Assembly: GCA_002420085.1 (NCBI GenBank)
Contig: DIHI01000083.1
Location: forward strand, 358 to 13,299
Direction of reading: 5' to 3'
Length of the DNA stretch: 12,942 nt
Source of the DNA: Lysobacterales bacterium UBA5700
Lineage (GTDB): Bacteria > Pseudomonadota > Gammaproteobacteria > Xanthomonadales > Xanthomonadaceae
The position numbers and the translations under genes were made by a program. Shown piece by piece: positions 1 through 5,760 of this stretch (its first letter is position 1; each line of letters opens with the position of its first letter). The notes below the pieces were generated by a model. That model saw only the letters and a list, made by a program, of their open reading frames with translations. It did not search any database and had not been told where the DNA came from.

Positions 1-66
1 CCGGCGGTCAATCCGCTGATCAAGGTGACCAATATCGTTGCTCTGCTGCTGGTGCCGCTGCTCTGA
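1..66 (+). CDS. hppA: Membrane-bound proton/sodium-translocating pyrophosphatase, C-terminal end (5' truncated)
   Basis: Only the last 21 codons and a TGA stop are present. The reading frame starting at base 1 ends in the peptide NPLIKVTNIVALLLVPLL, a hydrophobic final transmembrane helix that matches the conserved C-terminus of membrane-integral pyrophosphatases (an NPLIK-x-x-NIVALL pattern near the end). Enzymes of this family couple hydrolysis of pyrophosphate to pumping of H+ or Na+ across the inner membrane. The residues that decide ion specificity and K+ dependence lie outside the window, so the subclass cannot be stated. The gene is followed directly by an intrinsic terminator and then by the soluble pyrophosphatase gene on the same strand, which agrees with the assignment. 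The identification rests on a short but distinctive tail. Confidence 0.8.
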   Translation, partial: PAVNPLIKVTNIVALLLVPLL

Positions 67-118
67 GCCGCCGCACCGGCCGATCCTGACCGATCGGCTC
101 GATCCCGCACGGATCGGA

Positions 119-152
119 CAAGGGCCTCCTTCGGGAGGCCCTTGTGCTTTTT
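119..152 (+). terminator. Intrinsic (rho-independent) terminator after hppA
   Basis: A perfect 11-bp stem (119-129 pairing with 134-144) closes a TTCG tetraloop (130-133), and a run of five T follows at 148-152. The UUCG loop on a C-G-closed stem is unusually stable in RNA. It lies 52 bases after the hppA stop codon and should end that transcript, so ppa at 297 probably has its own promoter. On the opposite strand the element has no comparable T run, so it looks one-directional. Confidence 0.9.
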
Positions 153-296
153 GCGGTCGCGGGATGCCTGCGATCGCGAGATCGGCAGACCGTGGTTCGA
201 CAGCACGGACCACCACGCCGATGCTGCACCGCAGCAGCACATGCCGTATCCTGTGCCCTCCCTCACCCGCGCCCGAGGCGCAAACCGGAGCCAACC

Positions 297-845
297 ATGG
301 GCCTCGATCTGGTCCCGAGCGGGCGTAATCTGCCCGAACAAATCAACGTCATCATCGAAATTCCCAAGGATGCCGAGCCGGTCAAGTACGAGGTGGACAA
401 GGAAACCGGCGCGATCTTCGTCGATCGCATCCTGTCCACCCCGATGCGCTACCCGTGCAATTACGGCTACGTCCCGCACACCCTGTGCGGTGATGGCGAC
501 CCGGCCGATGTCCTGGTCATCCTGCCGCTGCCACTGATCCCGGGCGCGGTGATCCGCTGCCGGCCAGTCGGCGTGCTGCGCATGATCGATGAGGCCGGTT
601 CCGACGAGAAACTGCTGGCGGTGCCCGACGACAAGGTGTTTGCCGGCTATTCGCACATCACCGACATCGACCAGGTGTCACCGCACTGGCTGGAGCGGAT
701 CGGGCATTTCTTCAGCCACTACAAGGATCTGGAGAAGGGCAAGTGGGTCAAACTGGACGGCTGGGGCGATGCCGCCGCCGCCAAGGCGATCATCAACGAG
801 GCGGTCAGCCGCTACGCGAACAGTCCCAAGAAGCTCAACTTCTGA
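297..845 (+). CDS. ppa: Inorganic pyrophosphatase, soluble family I
   Basis: This cytoplasmic Mg2+-dependent enzyme hydrolyses pyrophosphate to two phosphates and so pulls forward nucleic acid, protein and lipid synthesis. The 182-residue product has the usual length of the bacterial hexameric enzymes and aligns throughout with the E. coli type. Visible active-site elements are the E-I-P segment near residue 21, K30-Y31-E32, D43-R44, the YPCNYGY tyrosine block, the metal-binding DGDPADVLV signature, D-E-A-G-x-D before the loop carrying the catalytic lysine, and HYKDLEKGKWVK near the end. The signature has Ala where Val is common. The ATG at 297 was chosen because the family homology begins there and a GGAG ribosome-binding site lies six bases upstream. 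The frame stays open back to 144, but that extension resembles nothing. The gene converges with xerC, with 27 bases between the stops. Confidence 0.97.
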   Translation: MGLDLVPSGRNLPEQINVIIEIPKDAEPVKYEVDKETGAIFVDRILSTPMRYPCNYGYVPHTLCGDGDPADVLVILPLPLIPGAVIRCRPVGVLRMIDEAGSDEKLLAVPDDKVFAGYSHITDIDQVSPHWLERIGHFFSHYKDLEKGKWVKLDGWGDAAAAKAIINEAVSRYANSPKKLNF

Positions 846-872
846 CGCTCCCAGGCAGCGTCGGTCCGGCGT

Positions 873-1766
873 TCACTTGCGTCGCGCGCGCGGATGGCTG
901 GCATCGTAGACCTTTGCCAGATGCTGGAAATCGAGGTGGGTGTAGATTTGCGTGGTCGCGATGTCGGCATGGCCGAGCAGTTCCTGGACCCCGCGCAGAT
1001 CGCCCGAGGACTCCAGGATGTGGCTGGCGAAGCTGTGCCGCAGCAGGTGCGGATGCACCCGTTTGAACACGCCCTGGCGCTGGGCCAGGGTGCGCAGTCG
1101 CAGTTGCACTGCGCGCGGGCTGAGACTGCCGCCCCCGCGCCCCGGAAACACCGGGGCATCAGCGGGAGCGCCTGACTCGCGTGCCCAGTCGCCCAAGGCA
1201 TCCAAGGCGTGCCGACCGACCGGCACGCTGCGCTGTTTGCCGCCTTTGCCGAGCACGGTCACCAAGCCCTCCTGGAGATCGAGATCGCGCCACGACAGAC
1301 CACACAGTTCGCTCAGCCGCAGCCCCGATGAGTAGAACAGTTCGAGCATGGCCCGATCGCGCTGCCCAAGCGGCTGCTCGATCGGCACTTCGACCAGCCG
1401 GGCCGCCTCATCGGGATCGAGCACCGACGGTAATGTCCGTACCGCCTTCGGTGCCTTGACGCCGACACAGGGATTGACGCGAATCCGGCCTTCGTTGCGC
1501 AGCCAGACGAACAGCCCCCGACAGGCCGACAGTCGTCGTTGCAGGCTCTTGCCGGACAGGCCGCGCCGGTGTTCGGCCGCGATGAAGCTGCGGATGTCCT
1601 CGGCGACCAGGCTGGAGAGGTCATCGCGCACACGCGCCGCCATCCAGGCGAGCAGGGCGTGCAGGTCGCGGCCATAGCCGGCCAGGGTATGCTCCGAACA
1701 GCGCCGGGCAACCCGCAGGAATTCCAGGTAGTCGGCAACCTGTCGGCCTGGCTCGGCAGCAGCCAT
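873..1766 (-). CDS. xerC: Tyrosine recombinase XerC
   Basis: This site-specific recombinase acts with XerD at dif to resolve chromosome dimers at the septum, in the cytoplasm under FtsK control. The 297-residue product has the N-terminal SAM-like core-binding domain (about residues 8-95) and the C-terminal catalytic domain (about 110-290). The full catalytic set is visible: R150 in SSGLRLSELCGL, K174 in GKGGK, H240 and R243 in HLLRHSFASH, H266 in LGHADI, and nucleophile Y275 in TQIYTHLDF. XerC rather than XerD is inferred from its place in the lptM-dapF-DUF484 cluster. The ATG lies one base past the DUF484 stop (TGA-c-ATG), so translation is probably coupled. The yigB-type phosphatase gene that follows xerC in E. 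coli is absent; ppa lies there on the other strand. Confidence 0.96.
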   Translation of the reverse strand: MAAAEPGRQVADYLEFLRVARRCSEHTLAGYGRDLHALLAWMAARVRDDLSSLVAEDIRSFIAAEHRRGLSGKSLQRRLSACRGLFVWLRNEGRIRVNPCVGVKAPKAVRTLPSVLDPDEAARLVEVPIEQPLGQRDRAMLELFYSSGLRLSELCGLSWRDLDLQEGLVTVLGKGGKQRSVPVGRHALDALGDWARESGAPADAPVFPGRGGGSLSPRAVQLRLRTLAQRQGVFKRVHPHLLRHSFASHILESSGDLRGVQELLGHADIATTQIYTHLDFQHLAKVYDASHPRARRK

Positions 1767-1767
1767 G

Positions 1768-2436
1768 TCAGCCGCGCTCGAAACGCGCCAGGGCGGTCAC
1801 CAGGGCCTCCGACATCAGGCGCAGGAACAACGTCCCCATGCCTGGGTAGAAGCGATTGGCATCGGCGCTGCCGATCGCGAGCAGGCCATGATCAGGCAAG
1901 GCCAGCAGGGCGGCCGAGTGAATGGCATCGGCGTCAGCGCCGAACAGGAATTCATGCTTGTCGCGACGCAGTCGGCCACACAGCGGCTCGCCGGCCCGGA
2001 AGAATCCAGCGAACGGCTCCAGCGCAGGGTCATCGCGCGCCACCACCCGCAGCCACTCGACCGCATCCAGGCCATCGACCGGGTGATGCAGGACCACCCT
2101 GATGGCATCGCCGGCGAAATCCTCGCCGAGACTCGCCACCATCGCCCGCAGACTGTCGGCAGCGGTGCGCTCACGCATCAGGGCCAGGGTGAGCTGGTGA
2201 GTGCGAACGGTCAGGCGTTCATTGGCCTCGGCATTGGCAAACAATTCGTGCAGCCGGCGATTCAGTTCACGGTTCTTCTCGCGCAGCACATCGAGTTGGT
2301 AGCTGGCCAGCGAGGTGGTCCGACCATCCTCGCGTGGCATCACCAGCGACAGGGCAAGGTCGGAAAAATCCCGGAGAAAATCCGGATTGCGGCGCAGCCA
2401 TTCGGCAACGTGTTCGGCTTCCAGACGCTCGGACAT
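1768..2436 (-). CDS. DUF484 family protein (GAF-like), YigA type
   Basis: This 222-residue protein belongs to the DUF484 family, which sits between dapF and xerC across the Gammaproteobacteria and has no established biochemical role. The N-terminus shows the typical VAEWLRRNPDFL start (about residues 10-21), followed by a predicted coiled-coil helix (about 45-85, rich in charged residues and Leu). A GAF-like alpha/beta domain then runs to the end, including a segment reading LLALPDHGLLAIGSADANRF near residues 180-200. There is no signal peptide or membrane segment. The ATG at 2436 is preceded by a GAGG ribosome-binding site six bases upstream and lies 14 bases after the dapF stop. Its stop nearly touches the xerC start, so the genes are surely cotranscribed. 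The functional link to XerC or DapF is unknown. Confidence 0.88.
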   Translation of the reverse strand: MSERLEAEHVAEWLRRNPDFLRDFSDLALSLVMPREDGRTTSLASYQLDVLREKNRELNRRLHELFANAEANERLTVRTHQLTLALMRERTAADSLRAMVASLGEDFAGDAIRVVLHHPVDGLDAVEWLRVVARDDPALEPFAGFFRAGEPLCGRLRRDKHEFLFGADADAIHSAALLALPDHGLLAIGSADANRFYPGMGTLFLRLMSEALVTALARFERG

Positions 2437-2450
2437 GGTCTACCTCGAAA

Positions 2451-3344
2451 TCAAGGGGACGAGGCGGCCAGCGCCGACTCGTTCCGGCACAATTCGCCCT
2501 CAAACACGAATGCCGCCGGCCCGGTCATGATCACTCCGCCATCATCGGCAGCGGACCAGGCGATGTCGAGCACACCGCCCGGCAGATGCACCGCGACATC
2601 GGCACCGACCAGGCCACGCCGAGCCAGTACCGCCACCGCCGCGCAGGCCGCGCTGCCACAGGCCAGGGTTTCACCGACACCGCGCTCGAACACCCGCAGT
2701 CGGACGGCACTCGCCGAGACCGGTTCGACGAAGCCGACGTTGACGCCATCGCGAAACACCCCGCTTGCCTGGATCGCTGGACCGAGCCGCTCGACCGGGG
2801 CATGCGCGACCGCATCGACCACCAGCACGGCATGCGGATTGCCCATCGAGACTGCACCAAAGCTGACCGATTCACCGTTCAGTTCGATCCGGTACGGGTC
2901 GCTCGGCACCGTCGGCGCCGCACCGGGGAGCACCAGGCCGATCGCCGATGGCTCGAACTGCGGACGGCCCATGTCGAGGGCATAACGCCCAGGACCGACC
3001 ACATGGGCATCGATCGGTCCGGCCGGACTGTCGAGGGTGAATCGATCCACCGCCAGACGGTCGTGGCGATACAGATAGTGGGCGATGCAACGGGCACCGT
3101 TGCCACATTGCCCTGACCTGCTGCCGTCGGCATTCCAGATGCGATAGGTGGCCAGGCTGCCGGGATCGACCGGTGCTTCGATGGTGAGAATCTGGTCGCA
3201 GCCAACCCCGAATCGGCGGTCGGCCAGGAACCGACACAACGCCGGGTCAGGCGCAGGATCGCCCTGGCGCAGATCGAGCACGACGAAGTCGTTGCCGGCG
3301 CCCTGCATCTTGAAGAACCGTCGAGTCGCAGGCGTCGTGTGCAT
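2451..3344 (-). CDS. dapF: Diaminopimelate epimerase
   Basis: This cytoplasmic, cofactor-independent epimerase converts LL-2,6-diaminopimelate to the meso form, needed for lysine and for peptidoglycan cross-links. Counting from the GTG at 3350, the two catalytic cysteines are C82 in QCGNGARC and C231 in LACGSAACAA. Substrate-binding elements include GAGNDF (about 17-22), NADGS (about 73-77), MGNPHA (about 169-174) and FERGVGET (about 221-228). After the second cysteine this protein has GSAA where many gammaproteobacterial enzymes have GSGA, a mild variant. The ATG at 3344 is given as the start; an in-frame GTG at 3350 directly abuts the lptM stop and is an alternative that adds two residues. 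Neither has a strong ribosome-binding site, so translation is probably coupled to lptM. It is the second gene of the lptM-dapF-DUF484-xerC cluster. Confidence 0.96.
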   Translation of the reverse strand: MHTTPATRRFFKMQGAGNDFVVLDLRQGDPAPDPALCRFLADRRFGVGCDQILTIEAPVDPGSLATYRIWNADGSRSGQCGNGARCIAHYLYRHDRLAVDRFTLDSPAGPIDAHVVGPGRYALDMGRPQFEPSAIGLVLPGAAPTVPSDPYRIELNGESVSFGAVSMGNPHAVLVVDAVAHAPVERLGPAIQASGVFRDGVNVGFVEPVSASAVRLRVFERGVGETLACGSAACAAVAVLARRGLVGADVAVHLPGGVLDIAWSAADDGGVIMTGPAAFVFEGELCRNESALAASSP

Positions 3345-3350
3345 CTGCAC

Positions 3351-3470
3351 TCAACTCGAACCGGCCTTGGGCGGCGGCAACACCAATGGGCCCTTGTTGC
3401 CGCAGGCCGGCAGGCTGGCAAAGGCCAGGACAAGGGCGATCAGGATCAGGGCGCGACAGGAGGCTTTCAT
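3351..3470 (-). CDS. lptM: Small lipoprotein LptM (YifL family)
   Basis: This 39-codon gene encodes a short secreted lipoprotein. The product has a basic start (MKASCR), a hydrophobic stretch of about 13 residues and a lipobox-like ASLPAC with the acceptor cysteine at residue 23. The mature part opens CGNKGPLVLPPP, and CG-x-KGPL followed by a proline patch is the signature of the LptM/YifL family. From published work, LptM binds the LptDE translocon at the outer membrane and promotes correct disulfide assembly of LptD. Gly at +2 after the cysteine is compatible with sorting to the outer membrane. The gene is immediately upstream of dapF, the conserved gammaproteobacterial position, and its TGA abuts the possible GTG start of dapF. 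Pro at -2 of the lipobox is unusual. No ribosome-binding site precedes the ATG. Confidence 0.88.
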   Translation of the reverse strand: MKASCRALILIALVLAFASLPACGNKGPLVLPPPKAGSS

Positions 3471-3476
3471 GGCCGA

Positions 3477-3503
3477 AGTATACCGTCGCCGCCGGCCCGT
3501 CAG
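3477..3503 (-). promoter_or_regulatory. Candidate lptM promoter giving a leaderless or near-leaderless mRNA
   Basis: On the minus strand TATACT (3482-3477), a five-of-six match to the -10 consensus, stands out in very GC-rich sequence. Only six bases separate it from the lptM ATG, so transcription would start at or next to the A of the ATG. A weak -35 candidate, CTGACG (3503-3498, four of six), lies at the short spacing of 15 bases. No Shine-Dalgarno sequence is present, which fits a leaderless message. Inferred from sequence alone; the poor -35 spacing keeps confidence low. Confidence 0.4.
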
Positions 3504-3514
3504 GCACGGCGGCG
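3487..3514 (-). terminator. Strong GC hairpin between oligopeptidase B gene and lptM
   Basis: CGCCGCCG (3514-3507, read on the minus strand) pairs perfectly with CGGCGGCG (3494-3487). The stem continues with a GCC/GGC triplet after one bulged base, giving about 11 base pairs around a five-base loop. It begins 19 bases after the stop of the oligopeptidase B gene. There is no T tract after it, so it is not a canonical intrinsic terminator. It could still slow polymerase, protect the 3' end of the peptidase mRNA, or serve as a binding site beside the lptM promoter. Confidence 0.45.
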
Positions 3515-3533
3515 GATCGGATGCCGGTGGTGA

Positions 3534-5726
3534 TCAGCCACCCAGACCGAGGCGGTCGAGCATGAAGGCGTACTGCTCGGCGGTCTCGCGGTAGCGCTGG
3601 AAGCGTCCGGACTTGCCGCCGTGGCCGGCCTCCATGTTGACCCGGAACAGCAGCGGGTTGCTGTCGGTCTTGCGCGCCCGCAGGCGGGCCACGTACTTGG
3701 CCGGCTCCCAGTATTGCACCTGCGAATCCCACAGCCCGGTACCGACGAACATCGCCGGATACGCCTTGGCCGCGATCTGGTCATAGGGCGAGTACGACAG
3801 CATGTAGTCGTAATAGGTCGGATCCTCGGGATTGCCCCACTCGTCGTACTCGTTGGTGGTCAGCGGAATGCTGGCATCGAGCATGGTGGTGACGACATCG
3901 ACGAATGGCACCAGACTCAGGATGACGCTGTACTTCTCGGGCGCCATGTTGGCGATCGCACCCATCAGCAGGCCACCGGCACTGCCGCCGAGGGCGGCCA
4001 CACGATCGGGCGCGGCATAGCCCTGACCGACCAGGAAATCGGTGACGTCGATGAAGTCGGTGAAGGTATTGACCTTCTTCAGCAGCTTGCCATCCTCATA
4101 CCAGGCCCGGCCCATCTCCTGGCCACCGCGAATGTGGGCAATGGCGTAGACCATTCCGCGATCGAGCAGGCTGACCACGTTGCCGTTGAAGCGCGGGTCC
4201 ATGCTGGCGCCGTAGGAACCGTAGCCGTACTGCAACAGCGCCGCCTGACCGTTCTTCTCGAAGCCACGCCGATAGACCAGGCTGACCGGAATGCGCGCAC
4301 CATCGCGAGCCGGCGCCCACAGCCGCTCGGTCACGTAGTTGGACTTGTCGAAGCCGCCCAGCACCGGCTGCTCCTTCAGCAAACTGCGCTCGCCGGTGCT
4401 CAGATTCAATTCGTAGGTGCTGGCCGGGGTCGTCAGCGAGGTGTAGGTGTAACGCAACCGGTCGGTGCCGGGCTCGGCGTTCATCGCCAGGTCCATCGCA
4501 TAAGCCGGCTCATCGGCGGCGACGTACTCCGGCGCGCCGCCCTCGCGCAGCAGTCGAATGCGAGTGAGCCCTTCCGAACGCTCACCGACGGCGATGAAGC
4601 CATCGAACAGTTCGAACTCGTCGATGAACACCGCCTCGTCATGACTGAGCAGATCGGTCCAGGCCGTCCGATCGCCCAAGGCGCCCTCGGGCGCCTGCAT
4701 CAGCTTGAAGTTGCGAGCGTCGAGATTGGTACGGATCACCCACCGATCACCGAGGTGATCGGCGCTGTACTCGACGTCGCGTTCGCGCGGCGCCAGCACC
4801 TTGAACTCGACCGGATCGGCCGCAGACGCACACCGCTGCTCGGCCGAGACCGTGCTGGAGACGGCGATGCACAGGTACTTCTCCGAACGGGTCAGGCCGA
4901 CCCCCATGTAGAAGCTGTCGTCGGTTTCCTCGTAGACCAGTCGATCGCTGGCCGCCTCGCTGCCCAGGGCATGCGCCTTGACGCGCTTGGTCAGCAGGGT
5001 GACCGGGTCGTTCTCGACATAGAACAGGGTCTTGCCGTCGCCACTCCAGGCGAAGCTGGCGGAAACGCCCGGCACGGCATCGGTCAGCGTTTCGCCGGTC
5101 GCCAGATTCTTGATCCGCAGCGTGAACTGGCGCCGCCCGACGGTGTCCTCGGCGTAGGCCAGCAGGGTCTGATCGGGACTGATTTCCCAATTGCCGACCT
5201 GGTAGAAATCCTTGCCTTCCGAGAGTGTATTGAGATCGAGCATGATCTCCTCGGGCGCGCTCATCTCGCCTTTGCGCCGAGCGTGGATCGGGTATTCCTT
5301 GCCCTGCTCGAAGCGCGTGTAGTACCAGTAGTCCTTGTACTTGTACGGTACCGAACTGTCGTCCTGCTTGATCCGACCGATCAGTTCGTCGTAGAGCGAC
5401 GACTTGAGCGTCTCCAGCGGTGCCATCATCGCATCGGCATAGGCATTCTCGGCGGTGAGATAGGCCAGCATGTCGGGCGCCTGGCGGCTGTCATCGCGCA
5501 GCCAGTAATACTCGTCGGCGCGCGTGGCGCCATGCGGGGCCACCACATCATGCGGGCGGGTTTCAGCCACCGGCGGGGTGGCGGCCGGTGGTGCCGCGAC
5601 CTCGGCCGGTGAGCCGTCCTGCCGGCCACAGCCGGCCAACAGGACGACCAGGGCCGAGGCGAGTGCGAGAGCCGGACGCGCCGGTCTGGCGTGGAAGGTG
5701 CGTGTGGACAGCGGATTGGCATTCAT
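3534..5726 (-). CDS. Oligopeptidase B-like S9A serine peptidase, lipoprotein
   Basis: This 730-residue protein is a prolyl-oligopeptidase-family peptidase of the oligopeptidase B (PtrB) type, which cleaves short peptides after Arg or Lys. A signal sequence ends in the lipobox LLAGC (Cys33, +2 Gly), followed by a Pro/Ala-rich linker to about residue 57, so the enzyme is predicted to be anchored in the envelope, probably the outer membrane. The seven-bladed propeller covers roughly residues 120-470 and the alpha/beta-hydrolase domain the rest. The triad is S582 in GGSAGG, D667 in GLWDSQVQYWEPAKY and H702 in EAGHGGKSGR, all typical of oligopeptidase B. E626 and D628 before EWGNP occupy the place of the two acidic residues held to set basic P1 specificity in E. 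coli. The gene follows the prolyl endopeptidase gene by 34 bases, so they probably form an operon. E. coli PtrB lacks the lipoprotein signal. Confidence 0.93.
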   Translation of the reverse strand: MNANPLSTRTFHARPARPALALASALVVLLAGCGRQDGSPAEVAAPPAATPPVAETRPHDVVAPHGATRADEYYWLRDDSRQAPDMLAYLTAENAYADAMMAPLETLKSSLYDELIGRIKQDDSSVPYKYKDYWYYTRFEQGKEYPIHARRKGEMSAPEEIMLDLNTLSEGKDFYQVGNWEISPDQTLLAYAEDTVGRRQFTLRIKNLATGETLTDAVPGVSASFAWSGDGKTLFYVENDPVTLLTKRVKAHALGSEAASDRLVYEETDDSFYMGVGLTRSEKYLCIAVSSTVSAEQRCASAADPVEFKVLAPRERDVEYSADHLGDRWVIRTNLDARNFKLMQAPEGALGDRTAWTDLLSHDEAVFIDEFELFDGFIAVGERSEGLTRIRLLREGGAPEYVAADEPAYAMDLAMNAEPGTDRLRYTYTSLTTPASTYELNLSTGERSLLKEQPVLGGFDKSNYVTERLWAPARDGARIPVSLVYRRGFEKNGQAALLQYGYGSYGASMDPRFNGNVVSLLDRGMVYAIAHIRGGQEMGRAWYEDGKLLKKVNTFTDFIDVTDFLVGQGYAAPDRVAALGGSAGGLLMGAIANMAPEKYSVILSLVPFVDVVTTMLDASIPLTTNEYDEWGNPEDPTYYDYMLSYSPYDQIAAKAYPAMFVGTGLWDSQVQYWEPAKYVARLRARKTDSNPLLFRVNMEAGHGGKSGRFQRYRETAEQYAFMLDRLGLGG

Positions 5727-5760
5727 GGAATCGACTCGTCAGTGAGCGGGGGAACCGGAT

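Noticed and set aside
247..252. TATCCT as a -10 box for ppa
   Set aside because: Only four of six positions match and there is no acceptable -35 at normal spacing, so I do not list it as a feature although ppa probably has its own promoter in 153-296.
144..296. N-terminal extension of ppa from an upstream in-frame ATG
   Set aside because: The 51 added residues overlap the hppA terminator, resemble nothing, and the internal ATG at 297 has a good ribosome-binding site and matches the family start.
844..862. Hairpin GACGCT/AGCGTC between the convergent ppa and xerC genes as a shared terminator
   Set aside because: The stem is only six pairs with a seven-base loop and no T tract follows on either strand.
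2603..2690. Substitution GSAA for GSGA after the second catalytic cysteine of DapF as a possible loss of activity
   Set aside because: Both catalytic cysteines and the substrate-binding motifs are intact, and small-residue variants at this position are believed to occur in active family members.
1765..2985. A 406-codon open frame antisense to DUF484 and dapF
   Set aside because: It spans the junction of two well-supported minus-strand genes and shows no conserved motif.
3621..5612. A 663-codon open frame antisense to the oligopeptidase B gene
   Set aside because: Long stop-free antisense frames are expected opposite GC-rich genes with strong third-position bias. The translation shows no family motifs, while the minus strand has a complete peptidase triad.
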